A stretch of DNA of 64,000 nt from Flavobacterium enshiense DK69 (GCF_000498495.1 NZ_AVCS01000021.1:1-64000); one strand, 5' to 3'; counted from the stretch's first letter, positions 25,541 to 34,672 are shown. Notes: generated by a model from the sequence alone, not told the origin. Program-made: numbers and translations.

Positions 25541-28246
25541 ATGAAAAAAATCTACCTATTTCTGATGGCCGTGTGCCTTTTTACTACTGCTAACGCACAG
25601 ATTATTAATTTTCCAGATGCTAATTTTAAGGAGAAATTGCTTCAGGCAAATCCATTTAGTTCATTTGTAATTGCAAAAGATTTTTATGGTAATAAGGTCC
25701 GTATTGATAGTAATCTTGACGGAGAAATTCAAATAGGAGAAGCGGCACTAATTTATTATCTGGAAGTGTCATGGTCAAGGGAGTGGAACAATGCTGTTAC
25801 AGATCTGACTGGGGTATCCAATTTTGTTAATCTGCGAACGTTGGTATGTCCAGGTAACCATCTTACTTCATTGGATGTTAGTAATTTAACAAATCTTAGA
25901 GAATTGTATTGTCATATGAATCAGATTGCTGTTTTGAATATTAATGGACTAACAAACCTTAATGTACTGGGCTGTAATGAAAATCAGCTATCAACGTTGA
26001 ACGTAAATTCTTTTACTAACCTGACTAAATTAAATTGCTCAAATAATACACTTACATCATTAAATATTAGCAATTTAGTAAATCTGACAGAGTTACGTTG
26101 TTCCCATAACCAAATTTCTTCTTTAAATATTAGTAATTTAGTAAATCTGACAGATTTAGATTGTTCCTATAACCAAATTTCTTCTTTAAACGTTAGTCCT
26201 TTAATTAATCTTAGAAATATTTACTGTGATAATAACCAAATCACCTCGCTGAATTTGAATGGTCTTGTATATTTACAAGAAGTGAGTTGTCATAATAATC
26301 AATTGACTTCCTTAAATTTGGGCAGTCATCCATACTTATTGCATTTGTTTTGTAATAACAATCAACTAACATCAGTAAATTTGGGCAGTCATCCAATCTT
26401 TGTTGGGTTGGATTGTAGTAACAATCCATTAACTTCCTTAAATTTGGGCAGTGGTCCATCCTTATATTGGTTGCGTTGTAATAACAATCAATTGACTTCC
26501 TTAAATTTGGGCAGTTATCCAAACTTAGAGCAGTTGCACTGTAGTAACAATCAATTAACATCATTAAATTTGAATGGTCTTGTAAATTTACAAGTTTTGC
26601 ATTGCGATTATAATCAATTGACTTCCTTAAATTTGGGCAGTCATCCAAACTTTTCGTATTTGAATTGTAGTAATAATCCCTTAGAATACTTGTTTTTAAA
26701 AAATAATTCTGAAGAACTTGATTTTGATGATAATGATTGGGAAACGGAATATCCCGTATTTAGATTTAGCAATACGCCCAATTTAAGATATATCTGTGCA
26801 GATGATTTTCAAGTGGATGCAATTCAAAACAAAATCAACGAATATGGGTATACAAATTGTCATGTAAACACTTACTGTTCATTCGTTCCGGGAGCTGAAT
26901 TTTTTACTATCCAAGGAAATAATAAATTTGATAATAATAACAATGGTTGTGATGTTTCGGATTCAGCATTTCAAAACCTAAAGTTCAGCATTTCAGATGG
27001 AACAAATAGCGGAACTTTTATTTCAAATACTTCTGGAAATTACTCTACTCCAGTTCAGGCAGGAACATATACTATAACTCCAATTTTGGAAAATCCGTCT
27101 TATTTTACAATTTCCCAAACAAGTCCGGTTGTAAATTTTCCAGCACAAACAAGTCCGTTTACTCAAGATTTTTGTATTGCCGCTAACGGTATTCACCCTG
27201 ATTTAGAAGTTACTTTATTGTCATCACGACCAGTGCGTCCGGGTTTTGACGCAATTTATAAATTGATATATAAGAACAAGGGAACCAATGCACAATCCGG
27301 AACAGTTAATCTGACTTTTAATGATGCGGTTTTGGATTTAGTTTCAGCTAATCCTTTGACATTAACCCAAACAGTCAATAATCTAACTTGGGATTTCACT
27401 AATTTGCTACCATTTGAGACAAGAGAAATTACCATAACCCTAAATCTAAATTCCCCAACGGAAACACCGGCAGTAAATAACGGAGATATTTTAAATTATT
27501 CGGCAAGCATTACTTCAGTTGCGACAGATGAAACGCCAAATGACAATACATTTGCATTTAATCAAACCGTGGTTAACTCTTTCGATCCAAACGACAAAAC
27601 CTGTTTGGAAGGTACCACGATTACTCCAAGCGAAGTAGGGAAGTACGTGCATTACCTTATCCGTTTTGAAAATACCGGTTCTTTCCCGGCAGAAAACATT
27701 GTGGTAAAAGACATGATTGATACGAACAAGTTTGATATTAATTCATTAGTACCGTTAAAAGGAAGTCATAATTTTGTTACGAGAATAAACGATAATAAAG
27801 TTGAATTTATTTTTGAGAACATTGATTTACCTTTCGACAATGCGAATAATGACGGGTATGTGGCTTTTAAAATCAAAACGAAACCAACTTTGGTTGTTGG
27901 GAATACTTTCAGCAACAACGCGAGTATTTATTTTGATTACAACTTCCCGATTGTAACTAATACAGCTACTACTACAATCCAAACATTAAGCACTCAGGAT
28001 TTTAGCTTTGCGACTTATTTTGTGTTATATCCGAATCCCGTTAAAGACGTTTTAAACATCGAAACCAAGCAAACTATAGAAGTAAGTTCCATCAATATCT
28101 ACAATCAATTAGGACAATTGGTGTTGGTGGTTCCAAACGCACAGAATGTTTCGAAAGTGGATGTTTCCGGTTTGGCTTCCGGGAATTATTTCATCAAAAT
28201 CAATTCGGATAAAGGAACTTCAAATACCAAGTTTATCAAGCAGTAA
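25541..28246 (+). CDS. Secreted LRR protein with T9SS sorting tail, paralogue 5
   Basis: The 901-residue protein has a signal peptide (MKKIYLFLMAVCLFTTANAQ), INFPDANFKEKL, an acidic loop DSNLDGEIQIGE, a long regular LRR block of about 15 units of 21 residues (about 90-385), the YCSFVPGA Cys block, the DUF11-like domain (NSFDPNDKTC) and the sorting tail ending FIKQ. I chose ATG 25541; a TTG two codons upstream is open. Several LRR units are near-identical at DNA level (see the 63-bp repeat at 26300-26662). The likely location is the cell surface through T9SS. The ligand is unknown. Confidence 0.87.
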   Translation: MKKIYLFLMAVCLFTTANAQIINFPDANFKEKLLQANPFSSFVIAKDFYGNKVRIDSNLDGEIQIGEAALIYYLEVSWSREWNNAVTDLTGVSNFVNLRTLVCPGNHLTSLDVSNLTNLRELYCHMNQIAVLNINGLTNLNVLGCNENQLSTLNVNSFTNLTKLNCSNNTLTSLNISNLVNLTELRCSHNQISSLNISNLVNLTDLDCSYNQISSLNVSPLINLRNIYCDNNQITSLNLNGLVYLQEVSCHNNQLTSLNLGSHPYLLHLFCNNNQLTSVNLGSHPIFVGLDCSNNPLTSLNLGSGPSLYWLRCNNNQLTSLNLGSYPNLEQLHCSNNQLTSLNLNGLVNLQVLHCDYNQLTSLNLGSHPNFSYLNCSNNPLEYLFLKNNSEELDFDDNDWETEYPVFRFSNTPNLRYICADDFQVDAIQNKINEYGYTNCHVNTYCSFVPGAEFFTIQGNNKFDNNNNGCDVSDSAFQNLKFSISDGTNSGTFISNTSGNYSTPVQAGTYTITPILENPSYFTISQTSPVVNFPAQTSPFTQDFCIAANGIHPDLEVTLLSSRPVRPGFDAIYKLIYKNKGTNAQSGTVNLTFNDAVLDLVSANPLTLTQTVNNLTWDFTNLLPFETREITITLNLNSPTETPAVNNGDILNYSASITSVATDETPNDNTFAFNQTVVNSFDPNDKTCLEGTTITPSEVGKYVHYLIRFENTGSFPAENIVVKDMIDTNKFDINSLVPLKGSHNFVTRINDNKVEFIFENIDLPFDNANNDGYVAFKIKTKPTLVVGNTFSNNASIYFDYNFPIVTNTATTTIQTLSTQDFSFATYFVLYPNPVKDVLNIETKQTIEVSSINIYNQLGQLVLVVPNAQNVSKVDVSGLASGNYFIKINSDKGTSNTKFIKQ
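26300..26662 (+). repeat. 63-bp coding tandem repeats in the LRR block
   Basis: The segment TTAAATTTGGGCAGT recurs with GGCAGT at 26321, 26384, 26447, 26510 and 26636, that is at 63, 63, 63 and 126 bp (one intervening unit reads NGLVNLQ instead). Each unit encodes 21 residues of the form NNQLTSLNLGSHP. Near-identity at synonymous sites shows recent expansion, so unit number may vary between strains. Confidence 0.85.
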
Positions 28247-28266
28247 GTTATATTTTTTATAGATTA

Positions 28267-28300
28267 AAATCCCGATTGCAGTTTGTGGTCGGGATTTTTT
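28267..28300 (+). terminator. Repeated LRR-cluster terminator, copy 4
   Basis: AAATCCCGATTGCAGTTTGT, then GGTCGGGATTTTTT: same stem-loop as copies 1-3, directly after LRR paralogue 5. Confidence 0.9.
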
Positions 28301-28546
28301 GTTTCTGTTGCGAGCGAGTTTATTTCTACTACTAGCGAGTTTATTTCTGTTGCGAACGAGTTTGTTTCTGTTGCGAGCGTATTTGTTTCTGCTACTAGCG
28401 AGTTTGTTTGTGTTGTGAGTGAGTTTGTTTGTGTTGCGAGGGACTTTATTTCTGCTACTAGCGAGTTTGTTTCTGTTGCGAACGAGTTTGTTTCTGTTGC
28501 GAGCGAGTTTGTTTCTGTTGCGAACGAGTTTATTTTTGCTAGGATT
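28301..28546. repeat. 21-bp minisatellite, about 11.5 units
   Basis: Units of the form GAGTTTGTTTCTGTTGCGAGC start at 28316 and repeat every 21 bp to 28546, with a partial unit before. Variants ending ACTACTAGC or CTACTAGC fall at units 1, 4 and 7, giving a 63-bp higher-order period (28316, 28379, 28442). As 21 is a multiple of three, several frames stay open and read as heptads such as EFVSVAS or SLFLLRA, but I see no start signal or homology that supports a protein. The tract lies between two copies of the cluster terminator. Confidence 0.9.
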
Positions 28547-28600
28547 AAATTCCTTGCTGCACGTAAAATTCTTTATTGAGGTTAAATTTTTTACACATCG

Positions 28601-28635
28601 AAATCCCGATTGCAGTTTGTAGTCGGGATTTTTTT
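28601..28635 (+). terminator. Repeated LRR-cluster terminator, copy 5
   Basis: AAATCCCGATTGCAGTTTGT then AGTCGGGATTTTTTT, with the same loop as copy 1. No gene precedes it on this strand; the minisatellite and copy 4 do. The stem may also serve the convergent minus-strand gene, but the A-tract that strand would need is weak. Confidence 0.75.
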
Positions 28636-29350
28636 ATCCGCCAAAATCACTGTTCCAAATATTCACATTGAAATTTTTACCTCTTGAAACGGCATAGTAG
28701 ATTCCTATAGCGCACCAATATTTAAATATGAACAGGAAGGAAATAAATCTCATCGTTGCAGTGTCTGACTTTCCTAAAAATGTTTCAGGCACTAACAAAC
28801 AGCAAAAGGCGCTCAACATTAGGAAAAATAGAATCAGAGTTCCAAGATTACGGAAGGGAAGTACCAGCCATTTTCTCAGCGGATGCAAGTCATTTCCCCA
28901 TTTGTGTATCAGATAATAATAATCGTTGCCAAGTGGTGCAAACAAAAGCGGGTCATTGTATTTTTTTAATTGAAATACTTTGGAAGGGGCAATCATCTTA
29001 AATCCGCTCAATTGAGTTTGATGTGCTTTTTCCAGATTTTTTATTTTGGAGACAGCTTCCTCGGGAAACGGAAGTTTATAAAGATGGCTGTCTAAAAATC
29101 GTAATCGGTAATCGATACAGATTGCCTTTATCTGACTTAGGTGAAAGATTCTTTCGGTTTCGAGTAAATCAAAATCAAATGTGTTTTCTGTGATTTCAGA
29201 TTTTGAACCAAGTTTTTTACGAATGAAAGTTCTTTTATTTTCATCTTCTGCCAATAATAAATTGGCAAAAGCTACCGGATCGGTGTAAGAACCGGATTTT
29301 TTTCGCTGAGAAATAAGCTTTTCATGAATATTTGTTTTCTTCAGCAGCAT
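28634..29350 (-). CDS. Hypothetical membrane protein
   Basis: I do not recognise this 238-residue protein. The first 165 residues are polar and probably cytoplasmic, with an Asp/Glu/Lys-rich stretch near 50-70. Two hydrophobic segments follow near 170-190 (LILFFLMLSAFCCLLV) and 203-222, and the last 17 residues are polar. No signal peptide is seen. It lies downstream of pheT on the same strand, separated by 162 bases with a terminator, so it probably has its own promoter. Confidence 0.7.
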   Translation of the reverse strand: MLLKKTNIHEKLISQRKKSGSYTDPVAFANLLLAEDENKRTFIRKKLGSKSEITENTFDFDLLETERIFHLSQIKAICIDYRLRFLDSHLYKLPFPEEAVSKIKNLEKAHQTQLSGFKMIAPSKVFQLKKYNDPLLFAPLGNDYYYLIHKWGNDLHPLRKWLVLPFRNLGTLILFFLMLSAFCCLLVPETFLGKSDTATMRFISFLFIFKYWCAIGIYYAVSRGKNFNVNIWNSDFGG

Positions 29351-29450
29351 AGTAATGTTTCTTAAATGATTGATAAAAGAAAAACACTCTAAGTTAGTGA
29401 TTTATAGGTAAATAATCAATAGGATTGACTTTGTTTTTAAATATGGATTC

Positions 29451-29486
29451 AAAAAAAATCCTGCAGAGGTTTTGCCTTGCAGGATT
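29451..29486 (-). terminator. Intrinsic terminator of pheT
   Basis: Read on the minus strand, AATCCTGCA pairs with TGCAGGATT and is followed by eight T (29458-29451). Confidence 0.85.
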
Positions 29487-29512
29487 GATATTAAGTTTAA
29501 AAAAAAGTTTGT

Positions 29513-31942
29513 TTATCTTAACTGAGCGCCAACTTCTTTTTCGAAATTCTGTTGCAATTTGCTCATGATTTTGTCAATTTGAGCATCGGTAAGTGTTTTT
29601 GAAGCATCCTGAATCGTAAAACTTACTGCATAAGACTTTTTGCCTTCCGGAAGTTTGCTTCCTTCGTAAACGTCAAATAAGTTAACGTCTTTCAGCAATG
29701 ATTTTTCTGTTTGCTTTGCAATCGAATAGATTTGCTCAAACTGTACATTACTGTCAACCAATAATGCTAAATCTCTGCGTACTTCAGGATATTTAGGAAT
29801 TTCAACAAACTTGATTTTATTTGAAATCAGTTTTAAAACTTCACCCCAGTTAAAATCGGCAAATAAAACTTCCTGTTTGATGTCAAAATGTTTTAGGATC
29901 GATTTCTTAACGGTTCCGAATTCAACAATGGTTTCCTTACCGTTTGTAAGCGCAATTCCTTCCGAGAACACATCATTATCCAACGGTTGGGTTGTAATTT
30001 TATCAATTCCCAAACGGGACAATATTGCTGTAATATAACCTTTGAAAAGGAAGAAGTCGGACGGTTTTTCAGCCGTTGTCCAGCTTTCCATCAATCGGTT
30101 TCCGGTTACGAATAAAGTCAAGTGCTTTAGTTCTGTATAACCTGAAAGTAGTTTATGGTATGATTTTCCGAACTCGAATAATTTCAAATCGGATTTCTTT
30201 CTGTTGATATTGTAGGATAAAGCTTCTAAGCCACTAAACAACAACGACTGGCGCATAGCTGATAAATCATTGCTCAACGGATTCAGCATCGTTACATTAT
30301 GCTCTTCTTTCAGTTTTTCTGTTAAGCTGATGTACTGAGGAGAAGTCAGGGAATTTGCCATCATTTCATTGAATCCCTGTGAAGCCAATTGGTTGGCAAT
30401 TACATTCTGCACTTTGTAATCTTCAGTGCGGGACGAATTGGAAATCGAAGCATTCAGCTTTGTAGTAAAGTTGATGTTGTTGTATCCGTATACGCGTAAA
30501 ATTTCTTCAATTACGTCGATTTCACGTTGTACATCCACGCGGTAAGCAGGAACTGTCAATCCTAAACCGGCATCAGAAACACTGTTTACCTTGATATCTA
30601 AAGTAACTAATATCTTTTTGATTGTCTCTTTCGGAATTTCCTGTCCGATAATCTTATTTACATTCGCAAAATTCAGCACTATAGGGAAATCCTCGATTTT
30701 TTTCGGATAAATATCGATAGGATCCGAAGTGATTTCACCACCTGCGACTTCCTGAATTAAAAGAGCAGCACGTTTCATTGCATATTCCGTAATGGTAGGA
30801 TCAATTCCTCTTTCGAAACGGAAAGAAGCATCTGTGCTTAACGTATGTCTTTTTGCAGTTTTTCTAATCGATATTGGATTGAAGTAAGCACTTTCAAGGA
30901 AAATAGCAGTCGTGTTTTCAGTAACGCCTGAATTTTTTCCTCCGAAAACACCTGCGATACACATTGGTCCGCTTTCGTCACAAATCATCAAATCTTCCTC
31001 GTGAAGCGTTCTTTCAACTTCATCAAGAGTGGTGAATTTTGTGCCGGCAGGAAGTGTTTTTACAATCACTTTATTACCTCTGATTTTGGCTGCGTCAAAA
31101 GCGTGTAATGGCTGCCCCAATTCATGTAAAACATAATTGGTAACGTCAACAACGTTGTTTTTTGGAGCCAATCCGATGGCTTTTAAACGGTTTTGCAACC
31201 AACTCGGTGACGGTTTAACCGTGATTCCGGAAATGGTAACTCCGCAATACCTTGGAGCCAATTTCGTGTCTTCAACTTTTATGTCGATTTTCAGCGTACG
31301 TTTTTCAACTTTAAATTTACTTACAGATGGCGTCATCAATTCAGAATGATTATTTCCTTTCTGAATTAACCCTGCACGCAAATCTCTGGCAACACCTAGA
31401 TGACTCATGGCATCGGCACGGTTTGGCGTTAATCCGATTTCAAAAACCTCATCAGTTTCGATATTGAACACTTTAGAAGCTAAAGTTCCCGGAACAAGAT
31501 TCTCGGCAAGGATCATAATCCCGTCATGAGATTCACCAAGACCTAATTCGTCTTCGGCACAAATCATTCCGTGACTTTCCTCTCCGCGGATTTTTCCTTT
31601 TTTGATTTCGAAAGCGTTTCCTTCAGTGTCATACAATTTTGTGCCTATGGTTGCCACAGGGACTTTTTGACCGGCTGCCACATTCGGAGCTCCACATACA
31701 ATCTGAACCGGCGGATTGCCGTCGCCTAAATCAACCGTAGTGATGCTTAATTTATCGGCATTCGGATGTGGAATGCAGGTAAGTACATGACCAACCACTA
31801 CACCTTCCAGACCTCCTTTAAGGCTTTCGTATTTGTCCACACTTTCTACTTCAAGACCCAAATCAGTAAGCAGGGCAGAAGTATCTTCAGAGTTCCAGTC
31901 AATTTTGATGAATTGTTTTAACCAATTGTAGGATATGCGCAT
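29513..31942 (-). CDS. pheT: Phenylalanine--tRNA ligase beta subunit
   Basis: PheT pairs with PheS to charge tRNA-Phe. The 809-residue product has an N-terminal tRNA-binding OB domain (about 40-150, with PHPNADKLSI), a B3/B4 editing region, the B5 domain, the catalytic-like core and a C-terminal ferredoxin-like anticodon domain (from about 715, ending VGAQLR). I chose the ATG at 31942, because MRISYNWLKQFI is the usual PheT start; the frame is open 45 codons further but those residues are unrelated. The -7 box at 31967-31974 agrees. pheS is not in this window, so the two genes are apart, as is common in Flavobacteria. Confidence 0.95.
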   Translation of the reverse strand: MRISYNWLKQFIKIDWNSEDTSALLTDLGLEVESVDKYESLKGGLEGVVVGHVLTCIPHPNADKLSITTVDLGDGNPPVQIVCGAPNVAAGQKVPVATIGTKLYDTEGNAFEIKKGKIRGEESHGMICAEDELGLGESHDGIMILAENLVPGTLASKVFNIETDEVFEIGLTPNRADAMSHLGVARDLRAGLIQKGNNHSELMTPSVSKFKVEKRTLKIDIKVEDTKLAPRYCGVTISGITVKPSPSWLQNRLKAIGLAPKNNVVDVTNYVLHELGQPLHAFDAAKIRGNKVIVKTLPAGTKFTTLDEVERTLHEEDLMICDESGPMCIAGVFGGKNSGVTENTTAIFLESAYFNPISIRKTAKRHTLSTDASFRFERGIDPTITEYAMKRAALLIQEVAGGEITSDPIDIYPKKIEDFPIVLNFANVNKIIGQEIPKETIKKILVTLDIKVNSVSDAGLGLTVPAYRVDVQREIDVIEEILRVYGYNNINFTTKLNASISNSSRTEDYKVQNVIANQLASQGFNEMMANSLTSPQYISLTEKLKEEHNVTMLNPLSNDLSAMRQSLLFSGLEALSYNINRKKSDLKLFEFGKSYHKLLSGYTELKHLTLFVTGNRLMESWTTAEKPSDFFLFKGYITAILSRLGIDKITTQPLDNDVFSEGIALTNGKETIVEFGTVKKSILKHFDIKQEVLFADFNWGEVLKLISNKIKFVEIPKYPEVRRDLALLVDSNVQFEQIYSIAKQTEKSLLKDVNLFDVYEGSKLPEGKKSYAVSFTIQDASKTLTDAQIDKIMSKLQQNFEKEVGAQLR

Positions 31943-31966
31943 TTCTGTATCGTTTTTATAAGATTG

Positions 31967-31974
31967 CAAAGATA
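31967..31974 (-). promoter_or_regulatory. Putative -7 box of pheT
   Basis: On the minus strand this reads TATCTTTG, a match to TAnnTTTG, 24 bases before the chosen ATG. A TTTG is found 24 bases further upstream, longer than the usual spacer. Confidence 0.5.
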
Positions 31975-32052
31975 ATAATTGTCTGTTATTTTTTGCTACA
32001 AAACAGCGAGCAATTATGCCTGAAATTGAGTAATTCTGACTGATTAATTTCT

Positions 32053-32060
32053 TAAATTTG
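32053..32060 (+). promoter_or_regulatory. Putative -7 box for the AsmA-like gene
   Basis: TAAATTTG fits the Bacteroidetes -7 consensus and lies 17 bases before the TTG start at 32078. A convincing -33 box is not seen. Confidence 0.4.
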
Positions 32061-32077
32061 TGTAAACACTTACACAT

Positions 32078-34543
32078 TTGGAAACGAAAGTAGGTTTGTA
32101 CGGTAAAATTAAAGGGAACAAAGTTCTTTTTATGTTGCTAAAAGGTCTTGGCGCGCTGTTACTTTTGTTTGTCATAATGTATTTAGGTTTAGGTATTTAT
32201 CTTTCTGCCAGAAAAGATAAAATCAAAAACAATCTCACCGAATTAATCAACGAAAAAAGTACCGGAGAAATGAAGATAGGAGACCTGCAAGTTTCCTTAT
32301 TTCAGGGGTTTCCGAGTCTGACTGTCCAAGTTAAGGATGTTATCGTCAAAGACAGTCTGTGGCATCTTCATAAGAGAACGCTTTTAAAGGCAGATAAAGT
32401 GTATGCAAAAGTTTCACCTTGGGCAATTTTAAAGAAAACGATTTCTGTAAACAATCTGACCATTAAAAATGCGGTTATTGATATTTATATTGATGAAAAA
32501 GGATATAGTAATATGTCTGTTTTTACGAATTTCAAAAAGGAGAAAAAACCTGAGGAAAATGAAAAATCAGATTTAGAGGTAAATATTGATGAAATCGACT
32601 TTACGGATGTTACCCTCGTTTCTGAAAATCAAATCAAGAAGAAAAATTTCAATTTCATAACATCGGATCTGGAGATGCGGATCTCCCGTAATGATATGGG
32701 ATGGAAAGCAGCTGTTGCAGTGGAAACCTTTGTAAACAGTATGACATTTAATACCACAAAAGGCAGTTATGCTGAAAAGAAAATCATAAAAGGGGAGATA
32801 GGTGTTGTTTACAACAGCGAAAAAAAACAAATAGGTGCATATTCAAAGGAGCTTACTATCGGAGGGAATCCTTTCGAAGTTAAAGCTACGTTTGGGATTT
32901 CTAAAACCAATTCCCTTTTCAAAATAATGCTTTTTTGTCCGTCAATTCAATGGAGAGAAGCTTCATCTTTGTTGGCCAACAATGTCAGAACAAAATTGGA
33001 TAAATTCAATTTGGCAGAACCTTTTGATGTGCGATGTACTCTTAAAGGTAATCTTAAAGTAAGAGGAAATCCTTCCATTCATGTGATTGCCAACATGGAA
33101 AATAATAAGTTGACTACAAAAAATGAAGTCATTGACGATTGCAGTTTTAAAGGGGAATTTATCAACCACTATGTGAAGAACGGAATCTTTGGTGATCCGA
33201 ATTCGGCGGTGTTTCTGCATGGTTTTAGGGGGAATTACAGAGGAATCCCATTCACCACAAAGGATATGATGATTTTTAATCTGAAAAAACCAATAGCTTC
33301 AGGGTCTGTGAAAAGTGATTTTGACGTCACGGCTTTTAATTCGATTTTCTCTAAAGACCTTCTACAATTTACAAAAGGGAAAGCCAATGTTTCGGTTCAA
33401 TTTAAAGCGAACGTGGTTGATTTGAAAATCTCGAAGCCTTTTATTATCGGGAATGTCAATATTTTGAATTCGAATTTTGCTTATGGGCAAAGTAAGTTAG
33501 CTGTTGCCGACTGTAATTTAAAAATGGAATTTACTCAGGATAAACTCGACATAAGGACTTTTGGTTTTAAAACCCCGAAAAGTGAGTTTTATATGAAAGG
33601 TTATGCAGGGAATTTCATGAATCTGTATTATGATAACCCGGAAAAAATAGTTTTGAACCTGGATATTAATTGTCCTAAGATAGACTTGTCGGAGTTTATT
33701 TTTATGTTAAAATCAAATAAGAAGGGAACGTCAAAAAAATCGCCAAAAGGAAAGAACAGGTCTGATTTTTTAGAAAAGGCACTTAACAACAGCAATCTGG
33801 CTCTTAATCTGAATATCGATAAACTGACTTATAAAAAATTTAAAGCAACAAATGCGATTGCAAACATAAAAACATCCAGCGATAACATTGCGATTGAAAA
33901 AGTAGCCATCCGTAAAGGAAATGGGACTATTAATCTTAACGGAATAATTGATCGCACCGGTAAAAATGATGATTTTAATCTGAAGGTAAATGTATCGAAA
34001 CTGGATATCAGGGATTTGCTGTATTCTTTTGATAATTTCGGATCTGCTACGATTAACTATAAAAATATAACCGGTAATATCGATCTAAATGCAAATCTCA
34101 ATGGTATTCTTACAGATAAAGGCGGAATAGAGAGAAACTCATTGAATGGAAATCTTACTTTTATTTTGAAGAACGGAGCCTTTATTAATTTCCAGCCGAT
34201 TGAGAACGTTGGGGAAAAAGTTTTTCCCGGGCGAAATTTTAAAAAGGTGACGTTTGAAAACTTAAATGGTGATTTTAAAGTCAGTAATAGAAATATATAT
34301 ATCAGTCCGATGAAAGTAAACACAAGCGTGTTGAATTTTGATTTGAGCGGAGTTTATGCCCTGGAAAGAGGTACAAATCTTAATGTAGATGTTTATTTGC
34401 GTGACCCTCAAAAAGATAAAAACATAAAAAATCTTAAAATTCGGAAGAAAAAAAGGGACGAAGGAATGTCAGTTCATTTGATGGCTGTTGATGGTCCCGA
34501 CGGAAAAGTGAAAGTGAAATTTCGAAGCCTTAAAGTGAAATAA
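32078..34543 (+). CDS. AsmA-like membrane-anchored protein
   Basis: The 821-residue protein has one N-terminal membrane segment (about 18-42, LLKGLGALLLLFVIMYLGLG) followed by a long beta-rich periplasmic part with repeated 'N.DI.. ..L' strands. This is the layout of AsmA/TamB/YicH proteins, thought to form bridge-like lipid-transfer grooves across the periplasm. A lysine-rich linker lies at about 546-562. The C-terminal part (GNLTFILKNGAFINFQPI) is the most AsmA-like. The start is TTG at 32078; the next ATG (codon 19) would remove part of the positive segment before the helix. It is transcribed divergently from pheT. Confidence 0.78.
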   Translation: METKVGLYGKIKGNKVLFMLLKGLGALLLLFVIMYLGLGIYLSARKDKIKNNLTELINEKSTGEMKIGDLQVSLFQGFPSLTVQVKDVIVKDSLWHLHKRTLLKADKVYAKVSPWAILKKTISVNNLTIKNAVIDIYIDEKGYSNMSVFTNFKKEKKPEENEKSDLEVNIDEIDFTDVTLVSENQIKKKNFNFITSDLEMRISRNDMGWKAAVAVETFVNSMTFNTTKGSYAEKKIIKGEIGVVYNSEKKQIGAYSKELTIGGNPFEVKATFGISKTNSLFKIMLFCPSIQWREASSLLANNVRTKLDKFNLAEPFDVRCTLKGNLKVRGNPSIHVIANMENNKLTTKNEVIDDCSFKGEFINHYVKNGIFGDPNSAVFLHGFRGNYRGIPFTTKDMMIFNLKKPIASGSVKSDFDVTAFNSIFSKDLLQFTKGKANVSVQFKANVVDLKISKPFIIGNVNILNSNFAYGQSKLAVADCNLKMEFTQDKLDIRTFGFKTPKSEFYMKGYAGNFMNLYYDNPEKIVLNLDINCPKIDLSEFIFMLKSNKKGTSKKSPKGKNRSDFLEKALNNSNLALNLNIDKLTYKKFKATNAIANIKTSSDNIAIEKVAIRKGNGTINLNGIIDRTGKNDDFNLKVNVSKLDIRDLLYSFDNFGSATINYKNITGNIDLNANLNGILTDKGGIERNSLNGNLTFILKNGAFINFQPIENVGEKVFPGRNFKKVTFENLNGDFKVSNRNIYISPMKVNTSVLNFDLSGVYALERGTNLNVDVYLRDPQKDKNIKNLKIRKKKRDEGMSVHLMAVDGPDGKVKVKFRSLKVK

Positions 34544-34672
34544 GATTTCTAAGTAAGCAGTCATTGTTACTAATGACGTAACTTAACCTGATAATATGAT
34601 AATTCAACTTCTGAATATACAAATTAATCTAAAAATATCTACATTGCTATTTTGACAAATAATGTATTTTTA

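Noticed and set aside
26241..26648. A minus-strand frame in paralogue 5 with regular repeats
   Set aside because: It is the mirror image of the 63-bp coding repeats; the plus-strand LRR protein explains the region.
28301..28546. CRISPR array
   Set aside because: Units are adjacent with no unique spacers and no cas genes are near.
28283..28622. Two plus-strand frames reading as heptad repeats (EFVSVAS and SLFLLRA)
   Set aside because: Both come from the 21-bp minisatellite, which keeps frames open by chance; no start signal and no recognised domain.
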